A DNA stretch of 64,000 nt from Archangium violaceum (GCF_016859125.1 NZ_CP069338.1:7751501-7815500); one strand, 5' to 3'. Positions 36,146 to 45,900 are shown, numbered from the stretch's first letter. Notes: generated by a model from the sequence alone, not told the origin. Numbers and translations are program-made.

Positions 36146-37462
36146 TCAGTTCTCCTTTCGGATGAGGAGGGAGATGGCGGAGGGGGTCTGGACCTCGCGC
36201 TGCTCGAGAGTGTTCTCGAGCAGCAGCCGTTCATCGGGGCGGATGAAGGTGGGGTTGGCCTCGAGGGAGAACAGGAGCGAGTGGGGACGGGGCACCAGGC
36301 CCGGGCGGCTTTCGACGAGCTCGCGGCGGGCCCCGAGCGTGCGCGTCTCACGCATGAGCCGGTGACGGCTCTCCGAGCCGATGCGGCAACTGGCCACCCA
36401 CCCGAGGAGCTGCTGACGGGTGGTGTTGGGCCCACCTTGAACCTCGAGCACCAGCTCGCGGCCCATCCAGCTCGGGAGGAAGCGCGTGGAGAAGCCGCCC
36501 CCCTCGGGGTCGAGCTTGACGCGGGTGTAGGCCTCGGAGACGCCTTCCTCCAGTGTGCCCTCGATGAAGGAGAGGACCGACTCGAAGGAGCGCAGGAGCT
36601 CCCGATGTTCGTAGGCCGGGAAGGCGGGCGGAATCCGGCTCTCGCTCAGTGGGGCGAGGTGGCCGGCCAGTGTGCACAACGCCAGGTAGAGGCCAAAGGG
36701 GTGGGGCGTGCCCGAGCGAAGCACGGCCTCGAAGGCCGGGAGTCCGGCGACGATCCAGCGCAGCAGTTGCTGGTTCTCGGCGAGCTGCGTGGGCTCGGCT
36801 GCCCGGGCCCTGAGTGCCTCCACCAGACTGGCGGCCTTCTGCCGGATGCGCAGGGTGATCCGGTCGCACCGATCTCCGAGTGGCGAGTCGAAAGGCACCG
36901 CCATCAGGGGGGGCAGGTACTCCTCCACGGAGAAGGATTCGTGGTTGCGGCGGACCTCGAGCAATGGGAGTGCGCTGTATCCGGCGGGGGGAATATTCGC
37001 GAACAGCTCGAGCCGTGGTTGGAGCTGGACAATGCGCAGGGGCATGTCTCCGGTGCTCTCGTCGACGAGTGGCTCGCTCGTGGTGGAGACGAAGCGGCCG
37101 GGGCCGGGGACTCCACTTTGTTCGCAGGCAACGGCCACGTGCATGCGCACCGGACGCTGCCAGTCCACACCTTTCAGGCTACCGAGCGAGAGCTGCAGCT
37201 CTTCTCGCGCGTTCGCCCGGTGGGAGATGATGAGCCCGTCGGGAAGAATGGCCTCCAACTCCAATATCCGAAGCGTGCCCGCGAGGAGCAGTGAACGATC
37301 GTACTGGAGCTGGCGCACGCCCCAGTGGAAGGGCATGGCCAGACCCAGATGGTAATGGAGGAGCTCTTCGTAGCGGCGGTCCTGTTGTTGGAAGTGCTGG
37401 GGGGCGAGCAGCATCCCTTCGTGCCACTGCACGGCGGCGGGAAGATCATGAGCGCGAGTCAT
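36146..37462 (-). CDS. tssK: T6SS baseplate-membrane connector TssK
   Basis: 438 residues. PAAVQWHEGMLLAPQHFQQQDRRYEELLHYHLG is the family's strongly conserved start; LPLLEVRRNHESFSVEEYLPPLMAV and FGLYLALCTLAGHLAPL follow. TssK links the baseplate to TssL/TssM. It is the first gene of the minus-strand T6SS operon; GAGGAAT precedes the ATG. The operon promoter should lie in the 236 bp upstream (37463-37698), where no clear consensus was found. Confidence 0.94.
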   Translation of the reverse strand: MTRAHDLPAAVQWHEGMLLAPQHFQQQDRRYEELLHYHLGLAMPFHWGVRQLQYDRSLLLAGTLRILELEAILPDGLIISHRANAREELQLSLGSLKGVDWQRPVRMHVAVACEQSGVPGPGRFVSTTSEPLVDESTGDMPLRIVQLQPRLELFANIPPAGYSALPLLEVRRNHESFSVEEYLPPLMAVPFDSPLGDRCDRITLRIRQKAASLVEALRARAAEPTQLAENQQLLRWIVAGLPAFEAVLRSGTPHPFGLYLALCTLAGHLAPLSESRIPPAFPAYEHRELLRSFESVLSFIEGTLEEGVSEAYTRVKLDPEGGGFSTRFLPSWMGRELVLEVQGGPNTTRQQLLGWVASCRIGSESRHRLMRETRTLGARRELVESRPGLVPRPHSLLFSLEANPTFIRPDERLLLENTLEQREVQTPSAISLLIRKEN

Positions 37463-37698
37463 GCATGTATTCCTCGAGCCGAAGACGGAGCCCGGCTCTT
37501 CGGGTCGCTCTCGTCGAGTGACCCGCTGTCGATGAGCGGTAGAGATGGAAGTGAAGAATGTGATGCGGGTGCGAGGCCGTACGTCGGCACACTCGCGGTG
37601 GCGAGGTCGCGGCTCTCGTTCACCCGTCAGCCTGCTCCGGGTCCTTCTCCAGCGGGCCCAGGGTCAGGTGTGGTTGGCGGCCGAGGGTGGGGCTCCGC

Positions 37699-39336
37699 TC
37701 AGGCTTCTTCGGCGATCGCTCGTCCGGACACGTCGGCCCAGCTCAGGCCAAAGCGGGCGAGGTACTTCCGCAACCGGTCCGCGTCGTTGACGCTCTTCTT
37801 CTGTGCTCGGGATTGCGCGAAGAGGGCCCGACCCGCGTCGGACATCGAGCGCGCCTGTCGGCACACATCGAGCACCTCCGCGAGCTGTGCCCGATCGAAG
37901 CGATCCAGCTCCGCCGCCCGTTCCTCGCCGAGCACCCGCACCACGAGGTCCACCGAAGCCTCCCGCCTGGGCCCGCTCCTGGACCACGCGGCGCGCAGTC
38001 GCTCCAGCTCTTCGTCCACGCCCTCGCGGGTGATGCGCCCGCCCGGGGCGAGCGTGGCCATGCGCAGCACCGCCGCGTTGAGGTCGCGGAAGTTGCCGCT
38101 CCAGCGCGCCTCGGGCGACGTGGCGAAGCGCAGGAAGTGCTCCTGGGCCTCCTTGTTCATCGTCACCCGCGTCCCCATCACCTGGGAGGCCTGATCCAGC
38201 TCGTAGAGGAGGTTGGGGGCGATGTCCTCGGGCCGCTCGCGCAGGGGCGGCAGGCGGAAGGTCCACAGGTTGATGCGCGCCAGCAGATCCTCCCGGAAGC
38301 GTCCGCGCTCCACCTCGGCCTGCAGGTCCCGGTTGGTGCCGGCGATGAGCTGGAAATCACTCTCCACCTCCTTGTCCGAGCCCACCGGCAGGAAGCGCTT
38401 GTCCTCGAGCGCTCGCAGCAACATGGCCTGCTCATCCGCGCCCAGCTCGCCAATCTCATCCAGGAACAGCACGCCCCCATTCGCCTGGCGCAGGAGCCCC
38501 GGCCGGTCCGCCAGCGCTCCGGTGAAGGCTCCCTTCACGTGGCCGAAGAGCGCGGACATGGCCCCATCCCCGCGCAGGGTGGCGCAGTTGATGTCCACGA
38601 ACGGACCGCTCACGTGCCGCCGCGCCTTCTTGAGCTGGTAGATGCGTCTGGCGAGCTGGGACTTGCCAGCCCCCGTGGGCCCGGTGAGGAGCAGTGGCGC
38701 GCGAGAGCTCGTGGCCACCTGTTCGATCCGCTCGATGAGCCGGTTGAAGGCCGGGTTGCGCGTGTCGATGCCCGCCTTGAGGAAGGACAGACCCTCGCGC
38801 TGCTCCTGCTGGAAGCGCCGCGCCAGCTTGTCGTACTTCGACAGGTCCAGGTCGATGAGGGCGTGGGAGCCCGGGCCGCCGTAGTCCCTCCCCGAGGGAG
38901 GTGGAGACGTCTGGATGAGCCGCGCGGGGATGTGCCGGCTCTCCGCCAGGAGGAACATCGTTATCTGGGCGATGTGCGTGCCGGTGGTGATGTGGACGAG
39001 GTAGTCCTCCTGCTCGGGCTGGAAGGGGTACGCCTTCGCGTAGTCGAGCAGCGCCGTGTAGGTCTCCTCCAGGTCCCACGGGTTCTGGATGTCCATGGCG
39101 GTCAGGCGCACCCGCGTCTCCGGTGACACCTGGGCGATGTCCTCGGCCACCTGCCGGGCCATTTCGGCATGGGCGCTCTGATGGAGCAGCTCCAGGCGGT
39201 GCACCAACAGGTCCTCCTGCTGACAGAGCGCCACCGTGGGGCGCCACTTCTCCCAGCGCTTGGGGCCCCGCCCCGCGTCGAGGATGGAGCCCAGCATCCC
39301 GATGACCACCGTCTCGCGCGCCCGAGTCTTCGCCAT
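37699..39336 (-). CDS. rtcR: RtcR, sigma-54-dependent activator of the RNA repair operon
   Basis: 545 residues. The N-terminal ~180 residues are the CARF-like RtcR sensor domain (VIGMLGSILDAGRGPKRWEKWRPTVALCQQ, DYLVHITTGTHIAQI). The AAA+ domain has Walker A GPTGAGKS (219-226) and the sigma-54 contact loop GAFTGA (269-274). A C-terminal helical region would bind DNA. It is divergent from rtcB with 140 bp between starts, containing a sigma-54 promoter for rtcBA. RtcR responds to RNA end/damage signals and activates rtcBA. Confidence 0.95.
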   Translation of the reverse strand: MAKTRARETVVIGMLGSILDAGRGPKRWEKWRPTVALCQQEDLLVHRLELLHQSAHAEMARQVAEDIAQVSPETRVRLTAMDIQNPWDLEETYTALLDYAKAYPFQPEQEDYLVHITTGTHIAQITMFLLAESRHIPARLIQTSPPPSGRDYGGPGSHALIDLDLSKYDKLARRFQQEQREGLSFLKAGIDTRNPAFNRLIERIEQVATSSRAPLLLTGPTGAGKSQLARRIYQLKKARRHVSGPFVDINCATLRGDGAMSALFGHVKGAFTGALADRPGLLRQANGGVLFLDEIGELGADEQAMLLRALEDKRFLPVGSDKEVESDFQLIAGTNRDLQAEVERGRFREDLLARINLWTFRLPPLRERPEDIAPNLLYELDQASQVMGTRVTMNKEAQEHFLRFATSPEARWSGNFRDLNAAVLRMATLAPGGRITREGVDEELERLRAAWSRSGPRREASVDLVVRVLGEERAAELDRFDRAQLAEVLDVCRQARSMSDAGRALFAQSRAQKKSVNDADRLRKYLARFGLSWADVSGRAIAEEA

Positions 39337-39338
39337 GC

Positions 39339-39365
39339 GGATAGGATTTTATCCTGGAGGATAGA
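39339..39365. promoter_or_regulatory. Candidate RtcR upstream activating site
   Basis: An AGGAT-TTT-ATCCT palindrome (39343-39355) is flanked by GGATA at 39339-39343 and GGATA at 39359-39363, so GGAT repeats four times in both orientations. It lies about 45-65 bp upstream of the sigma-54 -24 element, the usual enhancer position for an activator such as RtcR. Confidence 0.5.
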
Positions 39366-39406
39366 CGGACGGGCAGGGGATTCGCGCGCTCCCTCGGGGA
39401 GGAAGC

Positions 39407-39422
39407 TGGCACGCGGCCTGCT
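39407..39422 (+). promoter_or_regulatory. Sigma-54 promoter of rtcB-rtcA
   Basis: TGGCACG-CGGC-CTGCT matches the -24/-12 consensus TGGCACG-N4-TTGCW at all but one position. GG (39408-39409) and GC (39420-39421) are exactly 10 bp apart. Transcription would start near 39433, about 44 nt before the rtcB ATG. Confidence 0.82.
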
Positions 39423-39476
39423 CTACCCCCTCGCGTGCCCGGCAAGGCCGAGGCGAACGGACTGAAGGAGACGGTC

Positions 39477-40712
39477 ATGCAGACGCAGCGCAACTACGAG
39501 GTTCTGTCGAACGAGGCGGGTGGGGTGCCCATCAAGGCGTGGACGGTGGGTGTGCCGTTCGAGGACGAGGCGAAGAAGCAGTTGCGCGCGATGGCGTCCC
39601 TGCCGTTCATCCACAAGTGGGTGGCGGTGATGCCGGACGTGCACCGCGGGTTCGGCGCGACGGTGGGGAGCGTGGTGGCGACGGCGGGCGCGGTGATTCC
39701 GGCGGCGGTGGGGGTGGACATCGGCTGCGGGATGATCGCCGTGCGGACGACGTTGCGCGCGGAGCAGCTCCCGGACTCGCTGGGGAAGGTGCGCTCGGCC
39801 ATCGAGCAGGCGGTGCCGCACGGCCGTACCGACAACGGGGGCCGCAACGACCGGGGTGCGTGGAAGGACGCGCCCGCCATGCACCGCGAGGCGTGGGCCC
39901 GCCTGAAGCCCGGCTATGACGCCATCATCGAGAAGCACCCGCACATCAACCGGGGCCCGGACCTCGGGCACCTCGGGACGCTGGGGACGGGGAACCACTT
40001 CATCGAGGTGTGCCTGGATGAGTCCGGCCAGGTGTGGCTGATGCTGCACAGCGGTTCGCGCGGGGTGGGGAACCGGATCGGAAGCCACTTCATCGAGCTG
40101 GCGAAGGAGGACATGCGCCGCTTCTTCATCCATCTGCCCGAGCAGGATCTGGCGTACCTGCCCGAGGGGACGGAGCACTTCGAGGACTACCTGCACGCGG
40201 TGAGCTGGGCGCAGGAGTACGCGGCGATGAACCGCGAGCTGATGCTGCGCTCGGTGGTGGAGGCGCTGAAGGCGAGCGGTGAGCTGCCGGAGTTCGAGCT
40301 CACGGAGGCGGCGGTGAACTGCCACCACAACTACGTGTCACGCGAGCACCACTACGGGAAGAACGTCCTGGTGACGCGCAAGGGGGCGGTGCGGGCGCGA
40401 GAGGGGGACCTGGGGATCATCCCGGGCAGCATGGGGGCGCGCTCGTACATCGTGCGAGGGAAGGGGAACGCGGAGGCGTTCGAGTCGTGCAGCCACGGGG
40501 CGGGTCGGGTGATGTCGCGCGAGGCGGCGAAGCGGCGCTTCACGCTGGAGGACCACGCGAAGGCGACGGCGGGCATCGAGTGCCGCAAGGACGCGGAGGT
40601 CATCGACGAGACGCCGGGTGCGTACAAGCCGATCGACGCGGTGATGGCGGCGCAGGCGGACCTGGTGGACGTGGTCCACACGCTGCGCCAGGTGGTGTGC
40701 GTGAAGGGATGA
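39477..40712 (+). CDS. rtcB: RNA-splicing ligase RtcB
   Basis: 411 residues from the ATG at 39477 (AAGGAGA upstream). It joins 2',3'-cyclic phosphate or 3'-phosphate RNA ends to 5'-OH ends using GTP and Mn2+. The metal and active-site residues are visible: MPDVHRGFGATVG, VGVDIGCGM (the Cys/Asp ligands), LGTLGTGNHFIEV, HSGSRGVGN, NCHHNYV, PGSMGARSYIV and SCSHGAGRVMSR with the guanylated His. Length is normal for the bacterial form. Confidence 0.96.
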   Translation: MQTQRNYEVLSNEAGGVPIKAWTVGVPFEDEAKKQLRAMASLPFIHKWVAVMPDVHRGFGATVGSVVATAGAVIPAAVGVDIGCGMIAVRTTLRAEQLPDSLGKVRSAIEQAVPHGRTDNGGRNDRGAWKDAPAMHREAWARLKPGYDAIIEKHPHINRGPDLGHLGTLGTGNHFIEVCLDESGQVWLMLHSGSRGVGNRIGSHFIELAKEDMRRFFIHLPEQDLAYLPEGTEHFEDYLHAVSWAQEYAAMNRELMLRSVVEALKASGELPEFELTEAAVNCHHNYVSREHHYGKNVLVTRKGAVRAREGDLGIIPGSMGARSYIVRGKGNAEAFESCSHGAGRVMSREAAKRRFTLEDHAKATAGIECRKDAEVIDETPGAYKPIDAVMAAQADLVDVVHTLRQVVCVKG

Positions 40713-40928
40713 GGCGTGGACCCGAAGAAGGGGGGACCCGACATGGGAGGAAACACATGAGGGGATAGAGACATCGAGATGCCCGCTCTCTCCGAGACTT
40801 CGGTCGCTAGGATGAGGGAGCGGGCATCGCTACGTGCGGGGGGGGATGCCCCCTCTCCCTTCGGGAGAGGGCTGGGGTGAGGGTATGTCGGGCCCGTGAA
40901 GGGCACAGTGGCTCGAGGGGTTCAGAAA
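40713..40928 (+). other. rtcB-rtcA spacer with structured RNA element
   Basis: A perfect 11-bp stem GATGCCCGCTC (40778-40788)/GAGCGGGCATC (40818-40828) encloses a small hairpin with a TTCG tetraloop, GAC-TTCG-GTC (40796-40805). A copy of the CCCTCTCCC repeat follows at 40851-40883. Spacers in RNA repair operons of other bacteria can carry Y RNAs or tRNA-like RNAs; this structure is short (~51 nt) and cannot be named from sequence. It could also be a 3' end or processing hairpin. Confidence 0.5.
40851..40883. repeat. Intergenic CCCTCTCCC hairpin element (copy 2, inverted)
   Basis: Hairpin CCCTCTCCC-TTC-GGGAGAGGG followed by CTGGGGTGAGGG. It is the reverse complement of the element at 118-150 apart from the loop, including the CTGGGGTGAGGG arm. 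It lies 45 bp upstream of rtcA. Confidence 0.7.
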
Positions 40929-41948
40929 ATGATTCGCATCGATGGTTCGAAGGGAGAGGGAGGGGGACAGGTGCTGCGCACGTCGCTGGCGCTGTCGCTG
41001 GTGACGGGGACGCCCTTCCAGATGGTGAATATCCGAGCGGGACGCTCGAAGCCGGGGCTGCTGCGCCAGCACCTCACCGCCGTGAAGGCGGCGGCGGCCG
41101 TGGGAGACGCGGAGTTGGAGGGGGCGGAGCTGCACTCGAAGGAGCTGACGTTCCGGCCGAGGAGCCTGAAGGCGGGGGAGTACCACTTCGCGGTGGGGAC
41201 GGCGGGGAGCGCGACGCTGGTGCTGCAGACGGTGCTACCGGCGCTGCTGAAGGCGAGCGGGCCGTCGATGCTGGTGCTCGAGGGCGGGACGCACAACCCG
41301 GCGGCGCCGCCGTTCGACTTCCTGACGAAGGCGTACCTGCCGCTCCTGAGACGGATGGGGCCGAGCGTGGAGGCCACGCTGGAGCGGCCCGGGTTCTTCC
41401 CGGCGGGAGGAGGGAAGTTCCTGGTGGGCGTGGAGCCCGCGCCGCTGAAGCCCCTGCATCTGCCCGAGCGGGGAGCGGTGTTGCGACGTCAGGCGACGGC
41501 GCTGATCGCGCAGGTGCCGTACGAGGTGGCGAAGCGGGAACTGGAGGCGGTGGGGCGGAAGCTGGGGTGGTTCCCGGAGGAGCGGAAGGTCGAGGAGGTG
41601 AAGAACTCGGCGGGGCCGGGGAACGCGCTGACTCTCGAGGTCGAGAGCGAGCACGTGACCGAGGTGTTCACCGCGTTCGGGGAGCGGGGTGTGCGAGCGG
41701 AGGACGTGGCCGAGACGGTGGCGGAGGAGGCGCGGGTCTACCTGGAGGCCGGGGTACCGGTGGGGGAGCACCTGTGTGATCAGCTCATGCTGTTGCTCGC
41801 GCTGGCGAGAGGAGGCTCGTTCCGGACCCTGCCCCTGGATGGACATGCACAGACGCAGATTGAAACGTTCGCGCACTTCCTCGACGTGAAGGTTTCCGTC
41901 AGCGAGGTGTCGCCGCTGGTGCGCGAGGTGGAGGTCCGGGGGGCGTAA
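40929..41948 (+). CDS. rtcA: RNA 3'-terminal phosphate cyclase RtcA
   Basis: 339 residues from the ATG at 40929 (MIRIDGSKGEGGGQVLRTSLALS). It converts RNA 3'-phosphates to 2',3'-cyclic phosphates with ATP via a covalent adenylate. The conserved RAGRSKPGLLRQHL, GTAGSATLVLQT and VGEHLCDQLMLLLALA segments are present, the last with the catalytic His. Second gene of the rtcBA operon, 216 bp after rtcB. With RtcR and RtcB it forms a complete repair set. Confidence 0.94.
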   Translation: MIRIDGSKGEGGGQVLRTSLALSLVTGTPFQMVNIRAGRSKPGLLRQHLTAVKAAAAVGDAELEGAELHSKELTFRPRSLKAGEYHFAVGTAGSATLVLQTVLPALLKASGPSMLVLEGGTHNPAAPPFDFLTKAYLPLLRRMGPSVEATLERPGFFPAGGGKFLVGVEPAPLKPLHLPERGAVLRRQATALIAQVPYEVAKRELEAVGRKLGWFPEERKVEEVKNSAGPGNALTLEVESEHVTEVFTAFGERGVRAEDVAETVAEEARVYLEAGVPVGEHLCDQLMLLLALARGGSFRTLPLDGHAQTQIETFAHFLDVKVSVSEVSPLVREVEVRGA

Positions 41949-42074
41949 TCGGTCCAATCCTGGGGCTATCCGCGCGCCCCTGGTTGTGGTCGCGTTCTTT
42001 TCGGAGGGTGGGGTTGGCTATGCCTCATGCGATGGATTCTTCCAATATGTCCCACTCACAGGTGAATTGCTGAA

Positions 42075-42470
42075 ATGGACCGCGGGGGCGAGGGAGTGGA
42101 GGCGGGAACCGTATGGTGCGGTGCGGTGGCTGGATTCCGAGAATTTCGAAATCGAGCTTCGTCCGTCCAACTCCCCGTCTTCGATCACTCCCTGAGACCA
42201 GAGGCTGACCTGGATGGATACACGCTCCAGGCCATCCGCATCGCGGCAGACGATCTCCTGGATGCGGACCCGACGGGTCTCCCTTGTGGAGAGAAGCAGG
42301 TCTCCTACAGGTACCGGGCCCTACGAAAGGGTGACGTCATCTTCGTTCGGATCGAGTTCAAGCCAGAGAACTGCGGAAGGACCGTCGGTATGCTCGATGA
42401 TGGGGCAACCTATGCGATCAGCGTGGACGGGCGAATCCTGAGGCGGGCTCTGGACGGAGGGGAGCCCTGA
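42075..42470 (+). CDS. Hypothetical protein, start uncertain
   Basis: The last ~95 codons look coding (GYTLQAIRIAADDLLDAD, then SYRYRALRKGDVIFVRIEFK, VGMLDDGATYAISVDGRILR) and suggest a small alpha/beta protein with two Cys. The first ~35 codons are less convincing. An overlapping frame at 41986-42195 encodes GYASCDGFFQYVPLTGELLKW and might be the true N-terminus of a gene broken by a frameshift. No family recognised. Base composition is less GC-rich than rtcA upstream. Confidence 0.45.
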   Translation: MDRGGEGVEAGTVWCGAVAGFREFRNRASSVQLPVFDHSLRPEADLDGYTLQAIRIAADDLLDADPTGLPCGEKQVSYRYRALRKGDVIFVRIEFKPENCGRTVGMLDDGATYAISVDGRILRRALDGGEP

Positions 42471-42489
42471 CCTGCCCCGCAGGCGCCGG

Positions 42490-42768
42490 ATGCAGTCGAA
42501 CGTCGTGCCCCGGGCATGCTTTGATGGGGCCGTGGCCGACTTCACCGAAGAGCAGATGGATTCCGCACTCCGCCGCGCCAGCGAGGAACTGTCCTTCCCC
42601 AGTTACTACGAGGCCTGTGTCCGGCCCCTGTTGCGCAACCCCGAGGGTCATTGGCCCCGGTGCTGCGGCGGGGGCTGTGAGCCTTGCGCGCAGACGCTCA
42701 TCCAGGTCGCGTTGCGTACCCTGGAGATCCTCGGGACGCCTCGCGTCACGCCGCTTCCGGAGTGGTGA
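42490..42768 (+). CDS. Small Cys-rich protein with CCGGGCEPC motif
   Basis: Up to 92 residues; a GTG at 42532 is an alternative start. The C-terminal half reads RNPEGHWPRCCGGGCEPCAQTLIQVALRTLEIL. CCxxGCxPC followed by a helix resembles the short oxidoreductase-like domain (PF09791), which also has CC-G-GC-x-C near a WD/Y helix. It could bind zinc or an iron-sulfur cluster. It lies 144 bp upstream of the sensor kinase on the same strand. Confidence 0.5.
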   Translation: MQSNVVPRACFDGAVADFTEEQMDSALRRASEELSFPSYYEACVRPLLRNPEGHWPRCCGGGCEPCAQTLIQVALRTLEILGTPRVTPLPEW

Positions 42769-42772
42769 GCAC

Positions 42773-42784
42773 GGGCACGTGCCC
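42773..42784. promoter_or_regulatory. Perfect 12-bp palindrome upstream of the sensor kinase
   Basis: GGGCACGTGCCC is a perfect palindrome 129 bp before the kinase start. It may be an operator; it could also be chance in GC-rich DNA. No promoter hexamers were identified nearby. Confidence 0.3.
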
Positions 42785-42912
42785 CCTCCTCGCCTGCCTC
42801 TTCGCTCACCTGGGGAACGGTCTCACGGCTTCTCGCTCGATCCCCACGAAAGAGGGGTTGTCCCGCGCCACCCCCTCTGGCCTCCTCTCCGTGACGTTCT
42901 TATCCACTGAGG

Positions 42913-45900
42913 ATGGAAGAGCAGGCGAACCTGGAAGGGATCCTTCAAGGTACCTCCTCGCGAGGGGAGCATCTCTCCGACCGCACGTTCCGGCGCCTCT
43001 TCGAAGCCGTCCCAGGGCTCTACCTGGTCCTGGATCCAGACCTGATCATCGTCGCCGTCAGTGATGCCTATCTGCACGCCACGATGACCCGGCGTGAAGA
43101 CATCCTGGGCCGGCCCATCTTCGAGGCCTTTCCCGACAATCCGGACGACCCGCATGCCACGGGGACGAAGAACCTGGGCGCTTCCCTGAGGCGCGTCCTG
43201 GCGAACAAGGCCACGGATACCATGGCCGTGCAGAAGTACTCCGTCCGCCGGCCCGCGTCGGAGGGAGGCGGATTCGAGGCGAAGTACTGGTCACCGGTCA
43301 ATTCCCCGCTCCTGGACGAGTCGGGCGACGTCTCCCACATCATCCACCGGGTCGAGGATGTGACCGAATACGTCCAGCTCAAGGAGCGAGGACGCGAGCA
43401 GCGCAGGCTCACCGAGGCGCTCGAGAGCCGTGCTCATGAGATGGAAGCGGAGATCTATTGTCGAGCGCAGGAGCTCCAGCGAACCAATGCGCAGCTCGAG
43501 CATCGCACCCGGCAGCTCGAAATCCTGACGACCGCCGCTCAGGAGCTCAACTCGAGCCTTCAGATCGAGGACATCATGAGGTGCCTCGTCCGGATGTCCC
43601 TGGAGCTCGTCAACGCGGCCGGGGGAACCTGGGGACGCTTGAGGTCCGGCCGCATGATCTTCACCGAATATCTGAGGCGGCAAGGCCAGAACATCGAACC
43701 CCATTTCATCGTGTTCGAGCCGGAGGTGGGCGTTCCCGGTCATGTGATGGTCACGAGAGCACCCTATATCTCGAACGATGCGGCCCATGATCCTCACGTC
43801 CCTCCGCATCTCCAGAAGGCCATGGGCTTTCGCAGCCTGATCGACCTGCCCATCTTTGGCCGCTCGGGGGCGCTCCTGGGCTGTTTCGAGCTCCACGACA
43901 AGAAGGACGGCCAGCCCTTCACCCGCGAGGATCTGGAACTCCTCAAGGGGCTTGGCGCCTCGGCCGCGGTGGCGCTGGAGAACGCGCGCCTCTACGAAGA
44001 GGTCCAATCCGAGCGCAGGACGCTGGATGCCATCGTGAAACAGATGCCAGCGGGCCTCGCCCTCGTCGAAGCGCCGTCAGGCCGGGTCATCTATTGCAAT
44101 CAGGAAGCGGAGCGCCTCCTCGGGCATTCTCTTTCCCCGGTCGACAATCCCGCACAGGGCACCCTTCATGGCGCCGTTCATGAGGACCTCTCTGCCTATG
44201 GGCCGGACGAGTACCCGATGGTCCGAGCACTCCGCCAGGGCGAGACCGTCAAGGATGAGGAGATGTTGTACCGAAGGGATGACGGAAGTTTCACGCACCT
44301 GTCCGTCACGGCGGCACCCATCCGGGATTCGGAGGGGCGGGTCATCCAGGCCGTCACACTCTTCATCGACATCTCCGCGCGGAAGGCCGCGGAAGCGGCG
44401 TTACATGACGAGCGCAAGTGGTTGGAGGCTCTGCTGGATCGCCTCCCCGTGCCCGTGGCGCTGATCGACCCGGCCACCCGGGAGTTCACCTTCAGGAACG
44501 AAGAGGCGAAGAGATTGAGTTTCCCCGTCCCGACCCATCTCTCCCAGGTGGATGGCGTGAAGTACTTCGCGACCGATGGGCGGGGCAGGCGGGTTTCCCT
44601 CTCGGAGCTGCCGAGAGTCAGGGTCGCCAGTGGCGAGACGTTCTCGGGGGTCGAACTGACCTGGCATACGCCGGAAGGCTCCCTCCCCCTCATCTTCAAT
44701 GGCAGGCTGATGCCTGCCCTCCATGGGCGCCCCGCGCTGGCGATGCTCGTCTTCCAGGACATCTCGGGGTTGAAGAGAGTCGAGGCGGAGCTCAAGCAGA
44801 GCGAGACCCGGTTCAGGCGGCTCTTCGAGTCCAACCTGCTCGGGATCGTCTTCGGCGACATCGAGGGGGGGCTGTACGACGTGAACGAGTACTACGCCCG
44901 GCTCATCGGCTTCTCACGAGAGGAGATCCTGACGGGTCAGGTGCGATGGGATGAGATCACGCCGCCGGAGGAACTCGAGAAGGACAGGGCCGCGGCGAGG
45001 GAGATGCTCGAATCCCCGGAGGGAGTCTGTACCCCGTACGAGAAGCGATACGTCCTCGCGGATGGTCGCGTGGTGTGGATCCTCCTGGGCGTCGCCTTCC
45101 TCGATGAGAGCCGTTTCAAGAACGTCGCCTTCGTCCTCGACATCACCCAGGGCAAGGCGGCCGAGGAGCAGCTCGCGCGGAGCCTCTCCAGTGAGCAACT
45201 GGCCAGGGAAGACGCGGAGACCGCTTTGACCCAACTCCGGATGGAGCGGGAGCTGCGCGAACAGTTCGTGTCGGCGCTCAGTCATGATCTGCGGACGCCC
45301 CTGACCGCGGCGAAGATGAGCGCCCAGCTGATTCCCCGGCAGCCCAACCTGCCCGACAAGGTCTACTCGCTCGCCGCCAGGGTGAAGCTCAACATCGACC
45401 GGGCGGACCAGATGATCACCGACCTCCTGGATGCCAGCCGGATCCGCGCGGGGCAGGGATTGCCGATCGTGACGTCACCCTGCGATCTCCGTCAGGTGGT
45501 GGCCGATACGCTGGAGGATCTCACGACCGTTCACGGAGAGCGGTTTTCCCTTCAGGGGGAGGAGGGACTCCAGGGCTCCTGGGATGCCGATGCGCTCCGC
45601 AGGCTCACCGAGAACCTCTGCAACAACGCCATCAAGTATGGCGACCCCACCGGCCGGGTGACGGTGACCCTGAGCGAGGACGGCGACCAGGTGGAGATGT
45701 CGGTCCACAACTGGGGCAGGCCCATTCCCCCCGAGGAGCGGGAAGGGCTCTTCCAGCACTTCGCCCGCACGAGGAGCGCGGAGAGCAGTGGAAAGAAGGG
45801 CTGGGGGATTGGTCTCACGCTGGTGAGGGGCGTCGCCGAAGCGCACGGGGGATGCGTTCGGGTGGAGAGCACCCAGGAGCACGGGACGACCTTCCGGGTG

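Noticed and set aside
40778-40828. Naming the rtcB-rtcA hairpin a Y RNA
   Set aside because: Too short and lacking a recognisable Ro-binding stem or tRNA-like module; kept only as an unnamed structured element.
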